Assembly (NCBI RefSeq): GCF_026130605.1
Contig: NZ_JANFAU010000001.1
Span: forward strand, 558,001-622,000
Length of the DNA: 64,000 bases
Source of the DNA: Sphingomonas lycopersici
GTDB lineage: Bacteria; Pseudomonadota; Alphaproteobacteria; Sphingomonadales; Sphingomonadaceae
Direction: 5' to 3'
The notes under the pieces are model-generated. The model did not search any database. It worked only from the letters and a program-made list of their open reading frames with translations, and was not told the DNA's origin. The position numbers and the translations under genes are program-made. Positions 50,296 to 58,641 of the stretch are shown here, in pieces (positions within the stretch are counted from its first letter, which is position 1; every line of letters starts with the position of its first letter).

Positions 50296-52194
50296 TTATT
50301 GCAGGGCGAATGCGACCACCTGGTCGCTTGTCGCGGGTTCGGCAAATCCGCCGGTGGCGACGACCGCGACGATCTGACGGCCGCCCCGCGCGCGATATGT
50401 CATGGGCATCCCGTAGTTTGAGGCCGGCAGCTTGGCCTTCCACAGCATCTCGCCGGTCTTCGTGTCGAACGCGCGCAACATCGAATCGCGCGTCGCGCCG
50501 ATGAAGGTGAGGCCGCTCGCGGTGGTGATCGGGCCACCGGCACTGATCACCCCGGCATCGGCGAAGGCGGGCTCGGGATTGTCGCCGAGCACCTTGCGCC
50601 AGGCGATATCCCCGGTGTTGACGTTGACCGCGACCAATTCTCCCCACGGCGGTTTCTGGCAGGGATTGCCGGTCGCCGGATCGAGGAAATAGCGATAGCC
50701 GTCTTTCAGCCCCCAGCTGCCGTCGGGCTGTTGCTCGAGTTGCTGCGGGCTGGCGATGTTGTTGATGTTGATGACATAATATCCGCTTGCCGGATCGAAC
50801 GCGCCGCCGCCCCAATCCGCGCCTCCCCAACTGCTGGGAAAGGAATTGACCGAGGAATCCGCGCGCAGCGGCTGAAACATCCTGCTCGGAACGATATTGA
50901 AGTCTTTGATCATCCTGTCGCAGGTCGCGCGATAGGCTGCCGGGCCGTCGGCCTGATCGGCGGCGTCATAGCCCAGCCGGGCGAGCGGCGCGGGCTTCGC
51001 CGGCATCGGCTGCGTCGGCCAGGGTTGTTCGCCCGGAACATCGGTCTGGGTCGGCACCGGCTCTTCCCGCACGTCATAGAGCGGCTTGCCCGTCACGCGA
51101 TCGAGCATGAACATGATCGTCATCTTGTTCATGACGGCGATCGCCGGAATGGTGCGACCGTTGCGCTTGACGTCGATCAGCGTCGTGACCGGAAGGTCGA
51201 GATCCCAGATGTCGTGATGGACGGTCTGGAAATGCCAGAGATACCGGCCGGTGCGCGCGTCCACCGCGACGATCGCGTTGCCGTAGAGATTCTCGCCCTT
51301 GCGGTCGCCGCCCCAGCGATCGAACGTCGGTGCGCCGAACGGAAGATAGGCGATCCCGCGCTTCTCGTCGACGGCGACGAACGTCCAGACGTTGACGCCC
51401 GAGCGTCCCTGCCAGCTTTCGCCCTCCCAGGTGCCGAAATTCTTCTCGCCGGGGCGCGGAATCGCGTGAAAGGTCCAGACGAGCTTGCCGGTGATCGCAT
51501 CCCAGGCGCGCACGTCGCCCGATGCGCCCTTGGTCGGCATCTCCTGGACGCGCGATCCGGTGATGATCAGGTTCCTGAAGATCGCCGGGGGGCTGCTCAT
51601 GCCGTAAGGCGCGCGGGTCGCGTTCATCACCTCGGGCGTTTTCATGTCGACCGTGCCGCCGGCGCCGAAGCCGGTGGCGAGCAGCCCGGTTTTCGCGTCG
51701 ACCGCATATAGTTTGCCGGTGCGGCCGCCGAAGACGATGCGCGGCCCGATCTTTCCGGCGCCGGGCCAATAGGCGACCCCGCGCGTCGACGGCTGATCGT
51801 TCCCCGGCAGGCTGAAGGTCCAGAGTTCCTTGCCGGTCGCGGCGTCGAGCGCGACGACGCGGCGATAGGGCGTCGCGAGATACATCACCCCGCCGATGAC
51901 CAGCGGGGTCGCTTCGGATGCGGCATAGCCGGTGCGGAAACGCGCCGGGACCCCCTCATGCACCGCCGCAGTCTCGCCGGTCGTTCCGGCCGGGCGCATA
52001 TGATAGGACCAGAGCGGGGCGAGCTTGCCGACATTTGCCGGCGTTATCTCGGTAAGCGGCGAATGACGGGCGAGATCTTCGTTATGGCCGTAGCTCCGCC
52101 AGTCGTCACGATTTCCCGCCGTCGCGCCCGACGCCAGCAGCAGCGCGCCGCCGGTGACGCAGCACTTTATTTGTCGTACATAATGTCCGTACAA
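50296..52194 (-). CDS. PQQ-dependent dehydrogenase (glucose/quinate type), soluble
   Basis: A 632-residue eight-bladed quinoprotein. The N-terminus after the signal is NRDDWRSYGHNEDLARHSPLTEITPANVGKLAPLW, and blades repeat LDAATGKELWTF, WDAITGKLVWTF, VDARTGRYLWHFQ and FDTKTGEMLWKA (the Trp-docking type A-x-x-x-G-x-x-x-W). The membrane anchor of enteric glucose dehydrogenase is absent. I chose the TTG at 52194: it is five bases after AGGAGAGG and gives an export signal; the ATG at 52272 would translate a non-signal leader through the promoter region. It oxidises a sugar, cyclitol or alcohol in the periplasm, handing electrons to the following cytochrome. Site D lies 80 bases upstream. Confidence 0.88.
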   Translation of the reverse strand: MYGHYVRQIKCCVTGGALLLASGATAGNRDDWRSYGHNEDLARHSPLTEITPANVGKLAPLWSYHMRPAGTTGETAAVHEGVPARFRTGYAASEATPLVIGGVMYLATPYRRVVALDAATGKELWTFSLPGNDQPSTRGVAYWPGAGKIGPRIVFGGRTGKLYAVDAKTGLLATGFGAGGTVDMKTPEVMNATRAPYGMSSPPAIFRNLIITGSRVQEMPTKGASGDVRAWDAITGKLVWTFHAIPRPGEKNFGTWEGESWQGRSGVNVWTFVAVDEKRGIAYLPFGAPTFDRWGGDRKGENLYGNAIVAVDARTGRYLWHFQTVHHDIWDLDLPVTTLIDVKRNGRTIPAIAVMNKMTIMFMLDRVTGKPLYDVREEPVPTQTDVPGEQPWPTQPMPAKPAPLARLGYDAADQADGPAAYRATCDRMIKDFNIVPSRMFQPLRADSSVNSFPSSWGGADWGGGAFDPASGYYVININNIASPQQLEQQPDGSWGLKDGYRYFLDPATGNPCQKPPWGELVAVNVNTGDIAWRKVLGDNPEPAFADAGVISAGGPITTASGLTFIGATRDSMLRAFDTKTGEMLWKAKLPASNYGMPMTYRARGGRQIVAVVATGGFAEPATSDQVVAFALQ

Positions 52195-52274
52195 GCAGCC
52201 TCTCCTGTCTCGGGCCGACGCCTGCGGGCGAATCGCATTGTCCCTTGATCGGCGTGATGCTAGCAACCGCAAGA

Positions 52275-52291
52275 ATCATATACAATATGAT
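52275..52291. promoter_or_regulatory. Palindromic operator site D (17 bp)
   Basis: ATCATATACAATATGAT differs from site A at one of 17 positions and has perfect seven-base arms. It lies between the divergent PQQ dehydrogenase and CoA-transferase genes, so it can control both. Confidence 0.65.
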
Positions 52292-52342
52292 CCACGGAGC
52301 GTTTCCGGCGCCCCGTGCGGTCATGAAAAAGGAGAAAAGCGG

Positions 52343-53530
52343 ATGCCGAATTTGCCTCTGGCCGGGCTGCGCGTCCTGGATATCTCGCAGGTCATGGCCG
52401 GCCCGTTCTGCTGCATGCTGCTGGGCGACATGGGGGCCGATGTCATCAAGATCGAGCCGCCGCGCACCGGCGATTCAACCCGCCATTCGATGGGCTTCCG
52501 ATTGAAGGGGGAGGACAGCCCCGGTTTTCTCGCGCTCAACCGCAACAAGCGCAGCATCACGCTCGACCTCAAGACCGATGCGGATCGCGCGGTGCTGTAC
52601 GCCTTGGTCAAGACCGCCGACATCGTGGTCGAAAATGCGCGCCCCGGCGTCGCGAAGCGCCTCGGCGTGGATTACGACACGCTCGCTGCGATCAACCCCC
52701 GGCTCGTCTACGCCAGCATCTCCGGCTTCGGCCAGACCGGCCCCTGGGCGCAGCGACCCGGCTTCGACCTGATCGCGCAGGCGATGTCGGGCATCCTCAG
52801 TTCCAACGGCTTCCCCGGGATGGAGCCGGCGAAGAACTCGATCGCGGTCGCCGATCTCGGCGCCGGTCTGTTTTCGGCCTATGCGATCCTGAGCGCGATC
52901 ATCGGTCGCGAGACCTCCGGCGTCGGCCAATATATCGACGCCTCGCTGCTCGAGGCGGCGCTCGGGCTGTCGATCTGGGAAACGACCGAGCTTTGGGGGA
53001 CGGGCAAGCCGCCGACCCCGATCGGGTCGGCCAATCGCATGTCGGCGCCATATCAGGCGATGAAGGCCTCGGACGGCTGGTTCGTGATCGGCGCGGCCAA
53101 TCAGGGGCTGTGGATCATTTTCCTCGATGTCATCGGGCGGCCCGAACTCCAGCGCGATCCGCGCTATGCGACCAACGCCAACCGCGTGGTCAACCGCGAG
53201 CAGCTGATTGCCGATCTGGCGCCGACCTTCCTGACGCGCACGCGGCAGGAGTGGATCGACGCATTGCTCGGCGCGGGCGTTCCCGCCGCACCGATCCTCG
53301 ATTATGGCGAGGCGGTGACGAGCGAGCAGGCGATCGCGCGCGAGATGGTGATGGCGGTGAAACATCCCGTCGAGGGCGAGTTCAAGGCGCTCGGATTTCC
53401 CGTCAAGATGCGCGGCACGCCGCAGGCGGTGCGCCTGCCCCCACCGTTGCTCGACGAACATGGCGATGAGATCCGGCGCGAGCTCGTGGCGCGCGGTTTG
53501 CTCGCGCCGCGGAAGGAGGCGGCGGAATGA
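52343..53530 (+). CDS. CaiB/BaiF family III CoA-transferase
   Basis: A 395-residue CoA-transferase moving CoA between carboxylic acids without ATP. The N-terminus LAGLRVLDISQVMAGPFCCMLLGDMGADVIKIEPP is diagnostic. The catalytic aspartate is D142 in RPGFDLIAQAMSG. DVGVGQYIDASLLEAAL-like text (SGVGQYIDASLLEAAL) is also typical. ATG 52343 follows AAGGAG; the longer frame from 52238 runs through operator D. It is coupled by ATGA to a crotonase-fold gene, and the two should activate and process a carboxylic acid from the cluster. The acid is not known. Confidence 0.92.
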   Translation: MPNLPLAGLRVLDISQVMAGPFCCMLLGDMGADVIKIEPPRTGDSTRHSMGFRLKGEDSPGFLALNRNKRSITLDLKTDADRAVLYALVKTADIVVENARPGVAKRLGVDYDTLAAINPRLVYASISGFGQTGPWAQRPGFDLIAQAMSGILSSNGFPGMEPAKNSIAVADLGAGLFSAYAILSAIIGRETSGVGQYIDASLLEAALGLSIWETTELWGTGKPPTPIGSANRMSAPYQAMKASDGWFVIGAANQGLWIIFLDVIGRPELQRDPRYATNANRVVNREQLIADLAPTFLTRTRQEWIDALLGAGVPAAPILDYGEAVTSEQAIAREMVMAVKHPVEGEFKALGFPVKMRGTPQAVRLPPPLLDEHGDEIRRELVARGLLAPRKEAAE

Positions 53531-54309
53531 GCGAGGGGCGGGTGGTCTTCGAGCGGCGCGGCGCGCAGGCGCATGTCCGCTTCGACAATCCGGCCGCGCA
53601 CAATGCCCTGACCGGCCGGATGTGGCTCGACCTGCGCGATATCGCACATGACATCGCGGCTGACCGGGCGATCCGCATCGTCACGTTTCGCGGCACCGGC
53701 GGCAAGGCGTTCATCTCCGGCACCGATATCGCGAAATTCGCCGATTTCGTGCGGGGCGAACAAGGCGTCGACTATGAACGCGGGATCGACGAATGCATGG
53801 CCGCGGTGGATCGCATCCCCTGCGCCACCGTCGCGATCGTCGAGGGCTGGGCGGTCGGCGGCGGGCTCAATATCGCATCGGCGTGCGACTTCCGCATCGC
53901 CACCCCGGATGCGAAATTCGGGTCGCCGATCGGCCGCACGATCGGCAATTGCCTGTCGGCGGCGAGCGTGGCGCGGATCGGTGGCGCGGTCGGCGTACAG
54001 CGTGCCAAGCGTATGCTGCTGCTCGGCGAATTGCTGGGGGCCGACGAATTGCGCGCGAGCGGCTTCCTGCTGAAGGTGATCGAACGCGAGGAACTGGACG
54101 GGGCGGTCGCCATGCTGTGCGATCGCGCCGCCGAAAACGCCCCGCTCACCACGCGCGCGACCAAGGAGACGATGCGGCGCATGGGCATGGCGGTCCTGCC
54201 CGAGGTGGATGATCTGATCGCCGAGGTTTATGGCAGCGCCGATTTTCGCCGCGGCGTCGCGGATTTCCTGGCGAAGACGAAGCGCGTGCCGGACTGGACG
54301 GGCAGTTGA
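53527..54309 (+). CDS. Enoyl-CoA hydratase/isomerase family protein with altered catalytic positions
   Basis: A 260-residue crotonase-fold enzyme. The oxyanion-hole elements are AFISGTDIAKF (about residues 61-71) and GWAVGGGLNIASACDFRIA (about 110-128). Where hydratases have the 'P-E' glutamate after the fold's F-G-x, this protein reads FGSPIGRTIGN, and the second glutamate region is also not standard. It may therefore be an isomerase, a lyase or a hydrolase rather than a hydratase. The start overlaps the CoA-transferase stop (ATGA), so it likely acts on the CoA ester that enzyme makes. Confidence 0.85.
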   Translation: MSEGRVVFERRGAQAHVRFDNPAAHNALTGRMWLDLRDIAHDIAADRAIRIVTFRGTGGKAFISGTDIAKFADFVRGEQGVDYERGIDECMAAVDRIPCATVAIVEGWAVGGGLNIASACDFRIATPDAKFGSPIGRTIGNCLSAASVARIGGAVGVQRAKRMLLLGELLGADELRASGFLLKVIEREELDGAVAMLCDRAAENAPLTTRATKETMRRMGMAVLPEVDDLIAEVYGSADFRRGVADFLAKTKRVPDWTGS

Positions 54310-54354
54310 GCCGGCCCAGGCGGCCGCCGGGCGCAGGGACTGCCACCCCGATTA

Positions 54355-54390
54355 AATGTTAGCGTAATCCTGGAGCCATCAAACTGTCAT
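54355..54390. promoter_or_regulatory. Possible operator region before TonB receptor/PI-PLC pair
   Basis: In the 136-base gap, AATGTTAGCG (54355-54364) looks like one half of the TGTTAGCGCTAACA-type sites bound by LacI-family xylose regulators, but the right half is poor. CTGTCAT (54384-54390) resembles one half of a PHO box, with a weak GAGCCAT 11 bases before it. Neither is convincing alone; they are listed so they can be tested. Confidence 0.25.
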
Positions 54391-54445
54391 CGCCGGATTC
54401 TAACCGCCCCGCAACGGCCTGAGCGCCACCGGGAGAAATCATCCG

Positions 54446-57082
54446 ATGACACGTTATTCGCGCATCCTTTGCGCGCCGCTTCCGCTTGCCATTTTCGCTC
54501 TGGCCGCTGCCCAGCCCGCCCATGCGCAGACGACCGCGGTCGCGCCCGCCAGCGACGGAAACGATGCCGCGGGCGGCGGTGATATCGTCGTAACCGGCAC
54601 CTATGCCCGCAGCCTCGCCGCCGCGACGGAGACGAAGCGCAAGGCCGATTATGGCGTCGACGCGATCAACTCCACCGACATCGGCAAATTCCCGACGCAG
54701 AATGTCGCAGAGGCGTTGCAGCTCGTCACCGGGGTCGCGATCACCCGCCCGCGCGGCGAGGGGCTGTACGTCAGCGTCCGGGGCCTCGGCCCGCAATTCC
54801 AGAGCACCCTGGTCAACGGCCGCACGGTGGCGATCAACGACCTGATCGAAAACGGCGGCGCCAACGGCCGCCAGTTCCGCTTCGAGATGCTGCCCGCGGA
54901 ATTCGTTTCGCAGATCGACGTCATCAAGACGCCGACCGCGGACATGACCGAGGGTGCGCTCGGCGGCAATATCGACGTCAAAACCTTCCGTCCGCTGGAC
55001 GTCGGCAACAAGACCACGCTGAACCTGCGCGGCACCTATACTTCGATGACCGGCAAGGTGCGGCCCAACGCCACTTTGCTGACGAGCGTCAAGACCGACG
55101 ACGACCAGTTCGGCCTTCTCGTCGGCGCGCAATATTGGGCGAAGTCGGTGCGCAACGACCGCTATTACAATACCGGCTGGAATCTCGACAAGTTCGTCTC
55201 CGCGCTGGGGACGGGCTATTATACGCCGACGCGCACCCGCCCGACCGTCGAAACCGAGGACCGCAAGCGTCTGTCCGGCATCATTTCCGCGCAATGGCGT
55301 CCGTCGGCGGAACTGGAAACGACGCTCGACGTGTCGGTGACGCGGCTCGATGTCGCCTATGACGAATTCGGTCTCGATATCTACCCGGACGATCCGGGGA
55401 CCAGCATCGTGCCGGGATCGGTCAAGCGCAACGGCGACACGGTGGTCGGCGCGACGATCAACAACGTGCGCTTCATGGCCTCGCGCGAATATAGCCTCAA
55501 CCGCCACGATCTGTTCGACGTCGGGCTGAAGCAGGTGTGGAACCCGGATCGGTGGCACCTCTCCGCCAATATCAACTGGTCCTTCGCGCACAGCTATCAT
55601 CCCAGCTATGCCGAGGGCACGGTGCGCAGCCGTATGCAGTTCCTCGCGCCGCTGACCTATGATGCCTCGGGCGGCTATAAGGTCGGCTCGACGCTCAGCA
55701 CCCCGGTCAACGTCAACGATCCCGCGAGCTATGGCGTCACCACGTTCAATATCGCGCCGAAGAACAGCAAGGACTGGGACACCTATGCCCGCTTCGACGT
55801 CGCTCGCGATCTCGACGGCTTCATCACCAAGATCGCGGTCGGGGGCGAATATCACTGGCGCAAGCGCGATTATTGGCGTCGCGACTTCCTGGTGACCTCT
55901 GCCAACGGCACGCCGATCACGAGCTTCGCGCCGAATGCTTATGAGGCGCTGCCGTTCGACGATTTCCTGTCGGGGGTTCCGGGCAATTTCCCGCGCACCT
56001 GGCTGGTGCCGGTCACCAGCGCTTTCTACAACAAGCTGTTCACCGACGCGGTGGCGAATGCGCCGCTCACGGCGAGCGACCGGCGCGCCTCCTATGTCGT
56101 CACCGAGAAGGTCGCCGGCGCTTATGCACGGGCCGATTATGCCTTCCAGCTCGGCAGCGTGAACGTCACCGGCAATGTCGGTATCCGTTATGTGCATACC
56201 GATCAGGTGGCGAGCGGGACGCTGACGTTCGGCGCGACGCCGACCCCGGCCAGCTTCCCGCAGAAATTCAACAATTGGCTGCCGAGCTTCAACCTGCGCG
56301 CCGAGCTCACCCCGAGCCTCATCGGCCGTCTCGCCGCCAGCCGCGTGCTGACGCGCCCCAACATGACGCAGAGCGCGCCGCAGATCAGCGTCTCCACCGA
56401 CGCACCGACCGCGAGCGGCGGCAACCCCGCGCTCAAGCCCTTCCTCGCGAGCCAGGTCGACGGATCGCTGGAATGGTATTTCCGCCGCAACGCCTCGCTG
56501 ACCGGTGCCTTGTTCTACAAGGCGATGGACGATTACATCACCGCGCAGAACGTCAATATCGACATTCCGGGGCGCGGCACCGTGTTGCTGAGCACGCAGG
56601 TCAATGGCGGCGACGCCAAGGTCTATGGCGTCGAGGCCGCCTATAATCAGGTGTTCGATTTCCTGCCCGCGCCGTTCGACGGCCTCGGCTTCCAGGCGTC
56701 CTATACCCACACTTCGGTGCAATCGAGCTATACGGCGGGCGCGCGCCCGATCCTCAACCAACTCATCGGCTTGTCGAAGAACAGCTTCAACGTCGTCGGT
56801 TTCTACGACAAGGGGCCGATCTCGGCGCGTCTGTCCTATGTCTGGCGCGACAAATATCTGTCGAGCAACGGCAGCACCACCCAGTCGTCGACCTATGTCG
56901 CGCCCTTCGGGTCGCTCGACGGCAATCTCTCCTTCCGTGTCACCCCGAAGATGACGGTCAGCGTCGAGGCGATCAACATCGCCGGGGCCAGGAGCTATTC
57001 GTATAACGAGACCGAATTGCGCTACGGCGAGATCCAATATTATGGACGCACGTTGCTGTTCGGCGCGCGGGTGGAATTCTGA
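54446..57082 (+). CDS. TonB-dependent receptor
   Basis: An 878-residue outer-membrane receptor of the group that begins its plug with YGVDAINSTDIGKFPTQNVAEALQLVTGV, a pattern of TIGR01782-like receptors for carbohydrates and other organics. The signal peptide is MTRYSRILCAPLPLAIFALA and ends PAHA near residue 27; the TonB-box region is GGDIVVTGTYAR. The barrel ends GRTLLFGARVEF. ATG 54446 follows GGGAGA. The stop overlaps the start of a PI-PLC-like gene (TGATG), so receptor and phosphodiesterase are made together, pointing to an organophosphate or inositol-type ligand. Confidence 0.92.
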   Translation: MTRYSRILCAPLPLAIFALAAAQPAHAQTTAVAPASDGNDAAGGGDIVVTGTYARSLAAATETKRKADYGVDAINSTDIGKFPTQNVAEALQLVTGVAITRPRGEGLYVSVRGLGPQFQSTLVNGRTVAINDLIENGGANGRQFRFEMLPAEFVSQIDVIKTPTADMTEGALGGNIDVKTFRPLDVGNKTTLNLRGTYTSMTGKVRPNATLLTSVKTDDDQFGLLVGAQYWAKSVRNDRYYNTGWNLDKFVSALGTGYYTPTRTRPTVETEDRKRLSGIISAQWRPSAELETTLDVSVTRLDVAYDEFGLDIYPDDPGTSIVPGSVKRNGDTVVGATINNVRFMASREYSLNRHDLFDVGLKQVWNPDRWHLSANINWSFAHSYHPSYAEGTVRSRMQFLAPLTYDASGGYKVGSTLSTPVNVNDPASYGVTTFNIAPKNSKDWDTYARFDVARDLDGFITKIAVGGEYHWRKRDYWRRDFLVTSANGTPITSFAPNAYEALPFDDFLSGVPGNFPRTWLVPVTSAFYNKLFTDAVANAPLTASDRRASYVVTEKVAGAYARADYAFQLGSVNVTGNVGIRYVHTDQVASGTLTFGATPTPASFPQKFNNWLPSFNLRAELTPSLIGRLAASRVLTRPNMTQSAPQISVSTDAPTASGGNPALKPFLASQVDGSLEWYFRRNASLTGALFYKAMDDYITAQNVNIDIPGRGTVLLSTQVNGGDAKVYGVEAAYNQVFDFLPAPFDGLGFQASYTHTSVQSSYTAGARPILNQLIGLSKNSFNVVGFYDKGPISARLSYVWRDKYLSSNGSTTQSSTYVAPFGSLDGNLSFRVTPKMTVSVEAINIAGARSYSYNETELRYGEIQYYGRTLLFGARVEF

Positions 57083-58170
57083 TGCGGATGATCGCTCTCG
57101 CCGCTGCGCTGACACTGATCGGCGCGGCGGCGCCGCCCGTCGCGATGAACGACGTGCAGGTCGTCGGGTCGCACAATAGCTTCAAGGCGCGAATTCCGGC
57201 GGCCGTCATGGCGCGGCTCCGCGCGATCGAGCCGAAGCTCGCCGACGGTCTCGATTATTATCATCTGCCGCTGTCGCAGCAGCTCGATGCCGGGGTGCGG
57301 CAGGTCGAGCTGGATATCTTCGCCGATCCCGCGGGCGGGCGCTATGCCGATCCGAAAGGCGAGCAATGGGCGCGCGAGGCGGGAGAGGCGACCGGCTTCG
57401 ATCGCGCGGCGATGCTGCGACCGGGCTTCAAGAGCTTCCACATCCCCGACGTGGACTATCTCAGCACCTGCGTCACTCTCGTGCGTTGCCTGACCGAGAT
57501 CGATCGCTGGTCGCGCGCGCACCCCGATCACCTGCCGATCATGATCACGATCAACGCGGCGGACACGCCGTCGCTTCGGCCGGGGATCACCGATCCGCTG
57601 CCGCTCGACAACAAGGAACTGCTCGACGCGCTCGATGCCGAGATACGCTCGGTCCTGCCGGGCAAGCGGCTCATCACCCCGGACGATGTGCGCGGCAAGG
57701 CGACGACGTTGCGCGATGCGGTGCGCGCGAAAGGCTGGCCCAGCCTCGCCGCCGCGCGCGGCCGCATCTACATCCTGTTCGATGTCCGCGATGCGGTTTC
57801 GGACACTTATCGCGCGGGGCATCCGTCGCTCGCCGGACGCGCGATGTTCGGCTGGTATCCCGACGACCAGCCCGAATCCGCGGTCCAGATCGTCCAGGAC
57901 CCGCTGGTCGACGGCGCGAAGATCAGGCGCTGGGTAGCGGAAGGGCTGATCGTGCGGACCCGCACCGATGCGAATACGGTGGAGGCGCGGACGAATGATC
58001 TGTCCAAGGCCAAGGCGGCGATGGCGAGCGGCGCGCAGGCGGTCAGCACCGATTATTATCCGGGTGCGCCCGATCCGCTGCGGCAGCGCTTCGTCGTGAC
58101 CTTGCCGGATGCGGCGATGGCGCGATGCAGCCCGGTGCGGGTGCCGGGCGGGTGCAGCTTGCTTCCGTGA
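57082..58170 (+). CDS. Phosphatidylinositol-specific phospholipase C1-like protein, exported
   Basis: A 362-residue TIM-barrel phosphodiesterase of the Ca2+-dependent PI-PLC-C1-like family. The signal peptide is MRMIALAAALTLIGAAAPP. Active-site elements are H31 in VVGSHNSFK and the strand VRQVELDIFADPAGG (Glu and Asp metal ligands), then FKSFHIPDVDY with a second histidine, LPIMITINAAD and YILFDVRDAV. It would cleave a phosphodiester in the periplasm or at the outer membrane. The start overlaps the TonB receptor stop. The natural substrate may be a phospholipid head group or a glycerophosphodiester; phosphate regulation is possible. Confidence 0.88.
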   Translation: MRMIALAAALTLIGAAAPPVAMNDVQVVGSHNSFKARIPAAVMARLRAIEPKLADGLDYYHLPLSQQLDAGVRQVELDIFADPAGGRYADPKGEQWAREAGEATGFDRAAMLRPGFKSFHIPDVDYLSTCVTLVRCLTEIDRWSRAHPDHLPIMITINAADTPSLRPGITDPLPLDNKELLDALDAEIRSVLPGKRLITPDDVRGKATTLRDAVRAKGWPSLAAARGRIYILFDVRDAVSDTYRAGHPSLAGRAMFGWYPDDQPESAVQIVQDPLVDGAKIRRWVAEGLIVRTRTDANTVEARTNDLSKAKAAMASGAQAVSTDYYPGAPDPLRQRFVVTLPDAAMARCSPVRVPGGCSLLP

Positions 58171-58188
58171 AGCCTGACGTCTCGACGG

Positions 58189-58641
58189 TCAGTTTGCGGG
58201 TTTCTGCGAGACGATCTTCATATTCGCCATCATCGGCGGCGCTGGCGGCAGCGCGACCTGACCGGCGGGAAAACCATTGGCCTTGAAGATGAACGCCTCG
58301 ATATCCGCGACGGTGCGCCCGCTGAGCGTGGCCGGTGCGTTGAGCGGCATCGTCGTCTTGATGCGGTTGAAAAGGTCGCCGGCGGAGGTGCCGTTCCAGT
58401 TGTTGAGGAAGCCGGCGCCGGTCAGCGGCGGCGCGACGTCGATTCCCGCGAGGGTGTCACCGTGGCAGGATGCGCAATTGGCGGCATAAGCCGCCTTGCC
58501 GCGATCCGCCTGCTCGTCGGTATAGACGCCGCTCCACACCGTGCTGCCCGGCGATTGCGCGCGGGCGACCACCGATCCGCCCAGGATGACGGCTGCTGCG
58601 GCGAGGATGAAGGTCGGGCGCTGGGGTTTGGAAAATGTCAT
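58189..58641 (-). CDS. Periplasmic cytochrome c
   Basis: A 150-residue monohaem cytochrome. The signal peptide runs to about residue 29 (IILGGSVVARAQ-like end, AAAAVILGGSVVARA). Haem is bound at C56-A-S-C59-H60 in YAANCASCHGDTLAG. I chose ATG 58641, which overlaps the PQQ dehydrogenase stop (TGATG); the GTG one codon upstream is an alternative. It is the last gene of the operon and should accept electrons from the quinoprotein dehydrogenase. Confidence 0.92.
   Translation of the reverse strand: MTFSKPQRPTFILAAAAVILGGSVVARAQSPGSTVWSGVYTDEQADRGKAAYAANCASCHGDTLAGIDVAPPLTGAGFLNNWNGTSAGDLFNRIKTTMPLNAPATLSGRTVADIEAFIFKANGFPAGQVALPPAPPMMANMKIVSQKPAN

Noticed and set aside
54359..57115. A minus-strand open frame of about 918 codons
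   Set aside because: Antisense to a well-supported TonB receptor, with Arg/Glu/Asp/Gly-rich low-information translation and no family motif.
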